From: Gammaproteobacteria bacterium
Lineage (GTDB): Bacteria > Pseudomonadota > Gammaproteobacteria > Pseudomonadales > Azotimanducaceae
Direction: 5' to 3'
Assembly: GCA_024640825.1 (NCBI GenBank)
Contig: JAHEEG010000023.1
Coordinates: 1-35,687 of the forward strand
Length of the DNA stretch: 35,687 nt
The stretch's first letter is position 1, and each line of letters opens with the position of its first letter. The notes below the pieces were generated by a model, which saw only the letters and a program-made list of their open reading frames with translations, did no database searches and was not told the origin of the DNA. Both the position numbers and the translations under genes were made by a program. Shown piece by piece: positions 8,435 through 16,245 of the stretch.

Positions 8435-8465
8435 TACTGTACATGTATACATGATTTCTTATAAT
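8435..8465 (+). promoter_or_regulatory. Promoter overlapped by a LexA (SOS) box-like palindrome
   Basis: TACTGTACATGTATACATGA at 8435-8454 matches 16 of 20 positions of the E. coli-type LexA box. It is CTGT-N8-ACAT, one base off the CTGT-N8-ACAG core. It contains the perfect palindrome CATGTATACATG (8442-8453). A consensus TATAAT -10 lies at 8460-8465, and a -35-like TGTACA at 8438-8443 gives a 16-base spacer, so the palindrome covers the -35 and spacer region as a repressor site would. The operon encodes DNA repair enzymes, which fits SOS control. Inference from sequence only. Confidence 0.6.
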
Positions 8466-8494
8466 CGCATTTCTGCTCAGTCTGCAAGTGTGCC

Positions 8495-10126
8495 GTGCCT
8501 CATCTCGTCAGTCAGCAACCGCCGCCGGCAGATTACTATGCAGCCAATCTGCGCCTCCTGCTGACAGAGGTCAGCGACCGCTACCATGATCTGCTGGACG
8601 CCAATGATCGAAGGTTTGTTTCTGCCTGCCTCGCCGCGTCAATTCCAGCGCAGCGGCTTTTCGCCAGGTTACTGTCTCGCCGTGGGCCCTGGATACGCGT
8701 GGATTCCCTTGACTACCCGGAGGTCGGCGATAATGGGCATGCGCTTGAGGAGCTGAAGCGTGCTGGTCTGGTGGCCGTCGATCCGGTCGCACCGGCGGAC
8801 GCCCTCCTGAACCTGTTGACGCGTCCCGAACTGAATAGTCTGTACCCCAGCGTTCGTGAGCGGACCAAGGCGGAATTCATCAACCGCTGCGTGGTTCGAT
8901 ATACGGATTCCGGTATCCGGCGTCGCCTGCAAGACCGGATTCACTGGGTTTGCGTCAATGCTTTCGGGTCTTTCAACGTCTGCCGGCTGCTGTACTTTGG
9001 CGACGAACAGCAGGATCTGAGCGCCTTCGTCGTGCAGGATCTCGGTATTCTCCGCTACGAGCCCTACGAAATTGGTACCAGCACCCGACCTTTTGACGTT
9101 CGAGCCCACCTGGATGGATATTTGCGCCTGCGCAGCCTGTCTCTGCTCAGCCGTCGGGTAGACACAGTCCCGGGGTTAGCTTCGCAACTTTTGCTCGGGC
9201 TCTGGCCGGAGCCGGGAACCCGCGCCGAACAGCGCCAGCGGAACAAGATTCTGCTGCGCCTCGCTCGCTGGCATGAACGGCGCGGCGAGCTTGATGAAGC
9301 GCTGCAATGCTATGGTCGGGCCACGGCTCATCCCGCGCGGGTGCGTCGGGTACGAATCCTCAAACGCCTGGGAGATGACTGCGGCGCAAATCAGTTGGTC
9401 AGTCACATTGCGGCTGCGCCGTGGGGTGCTGAAGAGGAGGATCTCGCTCGCCGTCATGATCGGAAGCGGTTCGGCCAGAAACGGCTCGGTCAGAAGCAAG
9501 ATCGCAATGCACCGCTGACGACTCTGTGCCAGCTGGGCGGTGCCGCTCCTGCGGGCATCGAAAATCACGCGCGGCGTCTCCTGGCATCCAACGTTGGCAC
9601 CGGGTGGCATCTGGAGAATCGTTTCCCGCTGGGCCTCGCCGGCCTCCTCTACTGGGACGAAATCTATGCGCCGATAAAGGGAGCCTTCACTCATCGATTC
9701 CAGCTTGGTCCCCGGGATCTGTTCTGGCCGGATTTTGCACCCGCCCGTCAGAAGCTGCTGCAGGCTCGGACTGAAATGCTGTCCAGCCCCGAGGCTGTTG
9801 CCCGGCGATTAAGGCAGGTATGGGCAGCCAAGACCGGCACGGTAAACCTGCTGGTGAACTGGCAGGCGTTCAGCCCGCAACTCGTGGCAACCCTGGCGCA
9901 ACAGGTTCCGGCGGCGGCGCTGCTGCGTCTGGCAGCCCGGACCATAGACAACCTGTATCGGCTGCGTACCGGCTTTCCGGATCTGCTGATGGTCTATGGC
10001 CCTGGTGCCTACGAGTTTGTTGAGGTCAAAGGACCTGGCGACAAACTGCAGCCAGCGCAGCGGGTCTGGCTGCGGGAACTGGATGAGCTGGGGTTGCCGA
10101 ATCGCGTTCTTAGTTTCCTCCGATGA
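8495..10126 (+). CDS. FAN1-type VRR-NUC structure-specific nuclease
   Basis: Bacterial homologue of FAN1, a 5'-flap endonuclease/exonuclease that unhooks DNA interstrand crosslinks. The VRR-NUC domain is at the C-terminus (about 485-543): GFPDLLMV with Asp496, then EFVEVKGPGDKLQPAQ with Glu510 and Lys512. Upstream, Glu389 in YWDEIYAPIKGAF matches the extra catalytic glutamate of the family. The N-terminal part resembles the DNA-binding SAP/winged-helix region of bacterial FAN1 proteins, and residues about 250-300 look TPR-like (WHERRGELDEALQCYGRA). Length (543) fits the bacterial family. It starts at GTG 8495 (in-frame GTG 8489 is possible), about 30 bases after the -10 box; no strong Shine-Dalgarno is seen. 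The stop overlaps the helicase ATG (ATGA), indicating a coupled operon. Confidence 0.9.
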   Translation: MPHLVSQQPPPADYYAANLRLLLTEVSDRYHDLLDANDRRFVSACLAASIPAQRLFARLLSRRGPWIRVDSLDYPEVGDNGHALEELKRAGLVAVDPVAPADALLNLLTRPELNSLYPSVRERTKAEFINRCVVRYTDSGIRRRLQDRIHWVCVNAFGSFNVCRLLYFGDEQQDLSAFVVQDLGILRYEPYEIGTSTRPFDVRAHLDGYLRLRSLSLLSRRVDTVPGLASQLLLGLWPEPGTRAEQRQRNKILLRLARWHERRGELDEALQCYGRATAHPARVRRVRILKRLGDDCGANQLVSHIAAAPWGAEEEDLARRHDRKRFGQKRLGQKQDRNAPLTTLCQLGGAAPAGIENHARRLLASNVGTGWHLENRFPLGLAGLLYWDEIYAPIKGAFTHRFQLGPRDLFWPDFAPARQKLLQARTEMLSSPEAVARRLRQVWAAKTGTVNLLVNWQAFSPQLVATLAQQVPAAALLRLAARTIDNLYRLRTGFPDLLMVYGPGAYEFVEVKGPGDKLQPAQRVWLRELDELGLPNRVLSFLR

Positions 10127-12504
10127 CTGCACGCACAGCACAGATCAGCGTTCGTGCCCTGGCCGACTTCGTGCATCGGCGTGGTGATCTGCACGCCCGT
10201 CTGGATGGCCGAGCGCGAGCGGAGGAAGGTATCGCCGTGCAGCGACACCTCCAGAGGAATCAACCCGCATCATACGAGCGGGAAAGGACGGTTGCGCTGG
10301 ACGTCGAGCCTGCCATCAGCCCACTGCGGGTGATCGGTCGCCTGGACGGGTGTGATATCAGCGGCGAACCCTGGTTGATCGAGGAGTTCAAGACAACCCG
10401 AGCCAGCCCGGCGCTGGCGCATCGACATCACGAATCTTCACACTGGGCGCAGGCCATGCTTTACGGCGCGCTGCTCGCAAGAGAGCGGGCATTTGCCGGA
10501 GAAGTCCGCCTTCGCCTGCTTTACTGCCACCCGGATACCCTTGCAGTCGAGGTTTTTGAGCGCCTGGAAAACGCAACCTCATTGGCGGAATTTCTCGGCC
10601 AGACACTGGAGATCTACAGCCAGTGGCTGGCTCGACAGGCAGCACACGTGACAGCGAGAGACCTAAGGCTGTCGTCCATGTCGTTTCCCTTTGCCAGCTA
10701 TCGCCCCTACCAGCGGGCCATGGCACGGCGTGCGTACCGGGCGCTCCGTGATCGTCAGCACCTGCTGCTGGAAGCGCCGACAGGCAGCGGCAAGACGGCG
10801 GCTGTCCTGTTTCCCGCCGTGCGCGTACTTGAGTCAGCGGAATACCGAAGGGTGATTTATGTCACCAGCCGCGGACCCGGCGCGCTGGCAGCCCGGGATG
10901 CCCTGAGCCGCATGGATCCGGAGCGCACGTTTCTGCGTCACGTATCCATTACCGCTCGGGACAAAGCCTGCTTTGTGCCTGGCGCGGCCTGCGAACCGGA
11001 CGCCTGTCCTTATGCCAGAGGCTATTGGGATAAGGTTCGGGGCGCTCTGTCAGTACTGCTTGATCGTCGCATCGGCGACCCGGCGACCATTTCCGCTGTA
11101 GCTCGCCAGCACGAGGTGTGCCCGTTCGAGCTTTCCCTGGATGCTGCCCCATGGAGCGATGTGATCATCGGCGATTACAACTATCTGTTCGATCCCGTAG
11201 TTCGTCTGCAGCGCCTTGCTGACGACCCAGCTACCGCCGTGCTAGTGGACGAGAGCCATCAGCTTTCTCCCAGGGTTCGAGACATGCTGTCACTCTCCCT
11301 GCGGCGCAACGCAGTGAAACAGGCGCTGGCGGAAGCGCCGCCGGACGCGGTTGTCCGGCGCTTGCGAGGCATTGACAGACAGCTGCTGAAGCTGAGACGG
11401 GAAGCTTCGGGAGACGCTGAGCTGATCATCGCGCAGCCGGATCCGCTACTGAGGGCGTTGCAAAAGTTCGTCGATGAGTTTGCTACCGGGGAGCTGGATC
11501 TGCGGAACTGGCCTGCCTGTCAGGAACTGCTGTTCACGTGCAGCCGCTGGCTGCGGTCGGAGTCCTGGTACAGTCCGGCACGCTTCATGTACACCTTGAC
11601 GCTGAAAGACGAAAAGGGAGACACAGAGATCGCCGTTGGCATGACCTGCCTTGATGCCGGTCCCTGGGTACAAGCACGACTGGCCGAATTCGGCGGACAT
11701 GTACGGTTTTCAGGAACCGTGTCGCCGCTCCAGCTATATCAGAAACTCCATGGTATTGAAGACGGCGCAGCGGATAGGGCAGGTAACCCGTTTTCGCCGG
11801 ACCAGCTCGGCGTGCTGGTGGTACCCGACGTGCCAACCTACTTTCGGTCCAGGCAGCGCAGCCTGCCGCAGCTGGTGGAACTGGTGGCCTCCATCATGCA
11901 GAGCGCTGCGGGGCATCACCTGGTAGCCTTCCCGTCGTTTGATTATCTCGACACCTTTGCAATCGCCTTCAAGGCTGCTCACACCCGCGTACGGGTGCAC
12001 GTTCAGGCTCCGGCCATGACGGAGGAGGAACGGGGGCGCTTTCTAGATGAGTTTCAGCAGGACCAGATGCCTCTGCTCGGTCTTGTGGTGCTGGGCGGCG
12101 TATTCGGAGAATCGGTGGATTTCGCCGGTGCCCGGCTGTCGGGGATCGTCTGCGTTGGCGTAGGGTTGCCACCACCATCGCTGACCCGCACGGCTCTGCA
12201 AGCGCATTTCGACGCCCGAGGTCTGGACGGCGCCGCGGTGGCCTTCCACCAGCCGGCTATGGTCAAGGTGCTGCAGATGGCCGGACGGCTGTTGCGGAGC
12301 CCGGAAGATCGCGGCGTGCTCTGCCTGGTTGATGATCGTTTCACCCAGCCGGAATATGGCAGGTTCTTTCCGGAGCACTGGCGTCCTGAGGTCATCAGAG
12401 CTCGGGATGTTCACGCCCGGCTGAAGGCTTTCTGGGAACCGGAGACCGCGTTTGCTGTCAGATCCGCAGCGAGTTGTCGGGACATTCAAGCCGAGTTTCC
12501 CTAG
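10123..12504 (+). CDS. PD-(D/E)XK nuclease fused to an Fe-S XPD/DinG-type DNA helicase
   Basis: 793-residue fusion acting on DNA. The N-terminal part has a Cas4/RecB-like PD-(D/E)XK nuclease pattern: RALADFVHRRGDL near the start, Asp75 in IGRLDGCD, Glu88-x-Lys90 in LIEEFKTTR, and the Gln110/Tyr114 motif in HWAQAMLYG. The rest is a superfamily 2 XPD/Rad3/DinG-like helicase: Walker A EAPTGSGKT (217-225), four cysteines (283, 290, 295, 333) placed as a 4Fe-4S cluster between Walker A and B, the DESH box at 376-379, and a C-terminal helicase half ending with MAGRLLRSPEDRG. It is translationally coupled to the FAN1-like gene, so joint action on crosslinked or flapped DNA is a reasonable inference. 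The nuclease motifs are complete as far as can be seen. Confidence 0.88.
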   Translation: MTARTAQISVRALADFVHRRGDLHARLDGRARAEEGIAVQRHLQRNQPASYERERTVALDVEPAISPLRVIGRLDGCDISGEPWLIEEFKTTRASPALAHRHHESSHWAQAMLYGALLARERAFAGEVRLRLLYCHPDTLAVEVFERLENATSLAEFLGQTLEIYSQWLARQAAHVTARDLRLSSMSFPFASYRPYQRAMARRAYRALRDRQHLLLEAPTGSGKTAAVLFPAVRVLESAEYRRVIYVTSRGPGALAARDALSRMDPERTFLRHVSITARDKACFVPGAACEPDACPYARGYWDKVRGALSVLLDRRIGDPATISAVARQHEVCPFELSLDAAPWSDVIIGDYNYLFDPVVRLQRLADDPATAVLVDESHQLSPRVRDMLSLSLRRNAVKQALAEAPPDAVVRRLRGIDRQLLKLRREASGDAELIIAQPDPLLRALQKFVDEFATGELDLRNWPACQELLFTCSRWLRSESWYSPARFMYTLTLKDEKGDTEIAVGMTCLDAGPWVQARLAEFGGHVRFSGTVSPLQLYQKLHGIEDGAADRAGNPFSPDQLGVLVVPDVPTYFRSRQRSLPQLVELVASIMQSAAGHHLVAFPSFDYLDTFAIAFKAAHTRVRVHVQAPAMTEEERGRFLDEFQQDQMPLLGLVVLGGVFGESVDFAGARLSGIVCVGVGLPPPSLTRTALQAHFDARGLDGAAVAFHQPAMVKVLQMAGRLLRSPEDRGVLCLVDDRFTQPEYGRFFPEHWRPEVIRARDVHARLKAFWEPETAFAVRSAASCRDIQAEFP

Positions 12505-12534
12505 ACTTTGCCGCAACATGACACGGAACCCCAC

Positions 12535-13935
12535 ATGAGCGTTCGGCGCACCAAAATCATCTGCACTGTCGGCCCGGCCACCAACAGCTATGACATGCTC
12601 GAATCCCTTTACCACGCCGGCATGAACGTGGTACGGCTGAACATGTCCCATGCCAATCACGATGATTCCGCCAGAACCATCAACTGGATCAAGACGCTCA
12701 ATCGCAAGATTCGCTATCCGGTTCCGATCCTGCTGGACACTCAGGGCCCCGAGATCCGCACAGGTGAGATCAACGAGCCCATGAACCTGGAGACTGGCCA
12801 GGTGGTTACAATCAGCGTGCGTGACGAAAACGTGGAAACGACCTCCATCCATGTGAACTATCGTGAGCTGGTTGACGTGCTTCAGGTTGGCAACCGCCTG
12901 ACGGTCGACAATGGCCTGATCAATTTTGAAGTGCTTGAAAAGATTGGCAACCAGCTGGTTTGCAAGGTGATAGACGGCGGCATGCTGGGCAGCAAGAAAC
13001 ACGTGAACCTGCCTGGAATACGGGTCAACCTGCCAGCCATTACCGCCAAAGACCGCGTCGATATCGAATTCGGTCTCGAACATGACGTGGATTTCATTGC
13101 GCTGTCTTTCGTGCGTTCGGAAGATGACGTTCACGAGCTCCGGGAGCTTTTGGGTTCCAAGGCGAACAACGTCAAAATCATCGCGAAGATTGAAGACCAG
13201 GAGGGGGTCAGCAACATTCATGACATCGTCAGCGCTGCCGACGGCGTCATGGTAGCGCGGGGAGACCTCGGCATCGAAACGGACATCGCCAACCTGCCTA
13301 ACGTCCAGCGGCGGATCGTGCATTCCGCGATGAAGCGGGGCAAGCGCTCCATCGTTGCGACGCACATGCTGGAGTCCATGATTGAGAATCCCATACCCAC
13401 CAGAGCCGAAGTCACTGACGTCGCCAATGCTATTTATGAAGGCGTGGACGGTATCATGCTCTCCGGTGAAACCAGCATTGGAAAGCATCCGATCCGCTGC
13501 GTCGCGCAGCTGCACGAGATCGCCGAAAAAGCAGAGCGCTGGCCGGGACTGGGCTATGAGAAGGAATTGATCGCCGATACGGACAAGCAGCATATCGCCA
13601 TAAACGCCGTGGCGCTGGCGGAGGATATCGAGGCGGCTGGAATCGTCGTTATCACCCGGCGCGGGATAACCGCGGATCTGGTAACCAACGCTCGTCCTCA
13701 GACCGTGCCGGTTTACGCTTTTACGAATCACAGCCAAACCCGCCGCAGGCTGTCCCTGAACCGCGCGGTCTACAGCCACCGTATCGAGTTCAGCCAGGAC
13801 CCTGAAAAGACCCTGCAACGGGCGATCAACATCCTGCGCGAACGGGAGAATTTCTCTACCAACGACAAGGTAGTGGTGATATCCGACGTGCTGGCCGAAA
13901 GGAATTCCGACGCGATTCAGCTTCGTCACCTTTAG
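12535..13935 (+). CDS. pyk: Pyruvate kinase
   Basis: Last step of glycolysis: phosphoenolpyruvate plus ADP to pyruvate plus ATP; cytoplasmic tetramer. The 466-residue product begins MSVRRTKIICTVGPATNSYD. It carries VVRLNMSH (Arg34, Asn36, His39), LLDTQGPEIRTG, the catalytic Lys218/Glu220 in IIAKIEDQEG, the metal-binding Asp244 in ARGDLGIE and ATHMLESMI (His in place of the common Gln). The C-terminal allosteric-type domain (about 345-466) is complete. I chose ATG 12535 over an upstream in-frame TTG at 12508 because it gives the family N-terminus; no clear Shine-Dalgarno is present. The gene follows the helicase stop by only 30 bases, so some read-through from the repair operon is possible. 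An intrinsic terminator follows. Confidence 0.96.
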   Translation: MSVRRTKIICTVGPATNSYDMLESLYHAGMNVVRLNMSHANHDDSARTINWIKTLNRKIRYPVPILLDTQGPEIRTGEINEPMNLETGQVVTISVRDENVETTSIHVNYRELVDVLQVGNRLTVDNGLINFEVLEKIGNQLVCKVIDGGMLGSKKHVNLPGIRVNLPAITAKDRVDIEFGLEHDVDFIALSFVRSEDDVHELRELLGSKANNVKIIAKIEDQEGVSNIHDIVSAADGVMVARGDLGIETDIANLPNVQRRIVHSAMKRGKRSIVATHMLESMIENPIPTRAEVTDVANAIYEGVDGIMLSGETSIGKHPIRCVAQLHEIAEKAERWPGLGYEKELIADTDKQHIAINAVALAEDIEAAGIVVITRRGITADLVTNARPQTVPVYAFTNHSQTRRRLSLNRAVYSHRIEFSQDPEKTLQRAINILRERENFSTNDKVVVISDVLAERNSDAIQLRHL

Positions 13936-13947
13936 CTGAATTCGGCC

Positions 13948-13972
13948 TCCGGCGAAGCAGACCGGGTTTTTT
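13948..13972 (+). terminator. Intrinsic terminator of pyruvate kinase
   Basis: TCCGG (13948-13952) pairs with CCGGG (13962-13966, one G-T pair) around a nine-base loop, directly followed by TTTTTT (13967-13972), 13 bases after the stop codon. This is the only stem-plus-T-run in the window that looks like a classical Rho-independent terminator. Confidence 0.6.
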
Positions 13973-14064
13973 CTGCCCAATAGAGCTTAGGCCGGTTGCT
14001 TTACGGTCTGGCAAATGTAAACTGGTTGTATGTGAGGACCGTTTAATCGTGATAACCCGGCGAA

Positions 14065-14391
14065 ATGTTTAAGAAGTCAGTCAAAAAGACAGTGAATAGA
14101 AGCAGACCTTATCTGAGGTCTGTTACCCAGCTGTTCCATGGTATCGAAGTAGTCCCAGGTGATGATGCCTGCGAAGCAGCCCAAGCAATTGCTGGTCATC
14201 GCTACTTGTCTGACGAAGCCCCGAGGCTGCCGCTGGAAGGCTGCACCAACCTACGGGGTTGCCAATGCGTGTACAGGCATTACCGCGATCGCCGTACTGA
14301 CATACGTCGCGAATCAGACGTAGGGTTGCCTGTTCGCGATGTCCCGCAGGAGCTTCGTATTCGGGCCGGAGGACGGCGAATCACGGACTGA
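14065..14391 (+). CDS. Small conserved Cys-containing protein, 108 residues, function unknown
   Basis: From memory this matches a widespread small gammaproteobacterial hypothetical family: FHGIEVVPGDDACEAA, then FLSDEAPRLPL-like YLSDEAPRLPLEGC, then GCQCVYRHYRDRRTDIRR. Cysteines 36, 60, 66 and 68 with His72 could bind a metal, but no known zinc-finger spacing is obvious. The N-terminus is basic (MFKKSVKKTVNRSRPYLRS), and the protein is probably cytoplasmic. The start is ATG 14065 without a clear Shine-Dalgarno. Its last 11 bases overlap the end of the convergent TauE/SafE gene. The 129 bases upstream hold the pyruvate kinase terminator and nothing else that I recognise. Confidence 0.7.
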   Translation: MFKKSVKKTVNRSRPYLRSVTQLFHGIEVVPGDDACEAAQAIAGHRYLSDEAPRLPLEGCTNLRGCQCVYRHYRDRRTDIRRESDVGLPVRDVPQELRIRAGGRRITD

Positions 14392-15196
14392 CGGACGTCG
14401 CCGTGTACAGCATCCGTGTCGAGACCAGCACCAGCAAAATTCCGAATATCCGCCTCAGCGGCTGAGCCTTGACGCGGTGAGCCACCCAAACGCCAAAGGG
14501 CGCCAGGGCAACGGCCGCAGCCATGATTGTCAGGAATCCGGGCAGGTAGATATAACCAATCATTCCACTTCCCAGGTCTTTGCCATAACCCACAGAGACG
14601 TAGCCCAGACAGCCAGCAAGGGCTATAGGAACGCCCAGGGTGCTGGAGGTGGCGGTAGCCCGATGCACAGGCGTATTAAAGTAGATCAGGGTCGGTACGA
14701 CCACGTTGCCACCGCCAATACCCGCGATTCCGGAAACCACCCCACCGCCGACACCCAGCAGCGCGCTGGATAGGCGTCCCGGGCCCCGGTGATGCGGCCC
14801 AGGCTTCCAGCTCGTGAGCATGACAAAGGCCACGAACAGCAGAAACAGACCAATGAAGCCGCGGAAGGCGACCAAGGGCAGGGCAGTGGCTATCCAGCCA
14901 GCAAGATAGCTGCCAACAATCAGAAAGGGTGCCCAGCGCTGAACGATGACCCAGTCCACCATCCCGGCGCGCATCTGTGTCACGGCCGCCGAAAGTGAGG
15001 TAAACAGCACGCAGGACAGTGAGGTAGCAACCGCAACGGCGGTTACCTCCTCCGCTGGCAGAAAGGCCATCACATCGAGCAGAATAATCAGCGCGGGAAC
15101 GATGACAACGCCGCCACCAATGCCCAGCAGGCCGCCCAGGAAACCGCTCGCCGCACCGATGCCAAGACAGAAACTGATGAAGAAAAAGTGATTCAA
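14381..15196 (-). CDS. TauE/SafE family membrane permease (sulfite exporter family)
   Basis: Inner-membrane protein of the TauE/SafE family (DUF81), proposed to export sulfite, sulfoacetate or other organic anions. It shows the internal repeat typical of the family: FLGGLLGIGGGVVIVP near the N-terminus and SGIAGIGGGNVVVPTL in the second half, with about eight hydrophobic segments in 271 residues. The start is unusual: the frame opens with TTG at 15196, and the ATG six bases upstream is immediately followed by TAA. No good Shine-Dalgarno is visible, so translation may be weak or start elsewhere. It is divergent from the MORN gene. The transported substrate is unknown. Confidence 0.88.
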   Translation of the reverse strand: MNHFFFISFCLGIGAASGFLGGLLGIGGGVVIVPALIILLDVMAFLPAEEVTAVAVATSLSCVLFTSLSAAVTQMRAGMVDWVIVQRWAPFLIVGSYLAGWIATALPLVAFRGFIGLFLLFVAFVMLTSWKPGPHHRGPGRLSSALLGVGGGVVSGIAGIGGGNVVVPTLIYFNTPVHRATATSSTLGVPIALAGCLGYVSVGYGKDLGSGMIGYIYLPGFLTIMAAAVALAPFGVWVAHRVKAQPLRRIFGILLVLVSTRMLYTATSVSP

Positions 15197-15216
15197 TTAC
15201 ATTAGGGTAAGGGAAG

Positions 15217-16245
15217 ATGTTGCGGAGTCTACTTAAGTTGCAGCGAGCTGGCCAAATGGATCTGCAGGCGCGTTTGTCGCGTGTCTTTCGTGCGCTGCTG
15301 GCAGGCCTGGTGGCGAGCCTGCTGTTGATGTCGACAACTGCGGAAGCTCGGCGAATCGCGTTGCCTAACGGCGACGTCTATGACGGCGAGATTGAAGGTG
15401 GGGCGCGCACGGGGCAGGGCACCTATATCTGGGCCGATGGGCATCGTTACACCGGCGCGTTTCTGAACAACCGGATGCACGGAGACGGCGTCTACACATG
15501 GCCGGACGGAAGAACCTATACCGGCAGCTTCATGGCCGACCGGCGCGAAGGCCAGGGCGTCCTTCGTTGGCCGAACGGGGACACCTACGAAGGTGAATTC
15601 CTGGACAACGAGATGCACGGCCAGGGCACCTTCTACTGGAATAACAAAGACAGCTATGCCGGGGACTTCGTCCGCGGACGCCGAACTGGAAGGGGTGAAT
15701 TCGTCTGGCGGACGGGTGAACGTTATGTGGGTGGGTTTGAAGACGGCAATCTGCAGGGCGAAGGGGTTTTCACCTGGCCCGATGGCCGCACATTTGAAGG
15801 CACGTTCGTGCAGGGCGTCAAAACCGGGGTGGGGGTGCTGCAATGGCCGAATGGCAACCGCTACGTCGGGCAGTTCGCGCTGGATGATCGGCAGGGGTTG
15901 GGTCTGTTCTACTGGCGGGACGGTACGCTTTTCCGGGGGCAGTTTGCGGCCAACCGCATGCACGGCTATGGCGTGAAGCAGCTACCGGATGGCCAGATGG
16001 AACTTCAGCATTGGCGAGACGGTGAGCTCATCCTGAGCCAGCCTCTGGCGGCGGTGCCAAACTGTTCTTTGCGCATCGACGATCAACCCTGGATGTTTGA
16101 GAGCGACGTTTGCGTCAACGGCCTGGCTCATGGTACCGGGCTTGCTGCCAGCCTCGATGGGGAGCGCATTGTCCCGGGGGGGCGGTTCGTTCTGGGGACG
16201 CTGGTTGAAGGGGAAATAGTTTCCCTCAAGCTGGGCGACTCGTGA
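15217..16245 (+). CDS. Exported MORN-repeat protein
   Basis: Carries nine tandem 23-residue MORN repeats (about residues 51-258) of the form Y-x-G-x-F-x-x-x-x-x-x-G-x-G-x-x-x-W-P-x-G, for example RTYTGSFMADRREGQGVLRW. MORN repeats form beta-hairpin solenoids that often bind lipids or other proteins. A hydrophobic stretch (ALLAGLVASLLLMSTTAEA) forms a signal peptide, so the repeats should lie in the periplasm. The 80-residue C-terminal part contains two Cys (NCSLRIDDQPW and SDVCVNG) that could form a disulfide. The ATG at 15217 has GGGA just upstream; ATG 15256 is an alternative that gives a shorter signal peptide. The stop overlaps the kinase start (GTGA), so this is the first gene of the MORN-kinase-FHA operon. 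Confidence 0.88.
   Translation: MLRSLLKLQRAGQMDLQARLSRVFRALLAGLVASLLLMSTTAEARRIALPNGDVYDGEIEGGARTGQGTYIWADGHRYTGAFLNNRMHGDGVYTWPDGRTYTGSFMADRREGQGVLRWPNGDTYEGEFLDNEMHGQGTFYWNNKDSYAGDFVRGRRTGRGEFVWRTGERYVGGFEDGNLQGEGVFTWPDGRTFEGTFVQGVKTGVGVLQWPNGNRYVGQFALDDRQGLGLFYWRDGTLFRGQFAANRMHGYGVKQLPDGQMELQHWRDGELILSQPLAAVPNCSLRIDDQPWMFESDVCVNGLAHGTGLAASLDGERIVPGGRFVLGTLVEGEIVSLKLGDS

Noticed and set aside
10123-10700. Cas4-like domain taken as evidence for CRISPR adaptation
   Set aside because: The domain is fused to an Fe-S helicase and coupled to FAN1, lacks the Cas4 cysteine cluster as far as I can see, and no other cas gene is nearby.
12043-13980. 645-codon open frame on the minus strand
   Set aside because: It lies antisense across the helicase end and the whole pyruvate kinase gene, and its translation has no recognisable domain; a shadow of GC-rich coding sequence.
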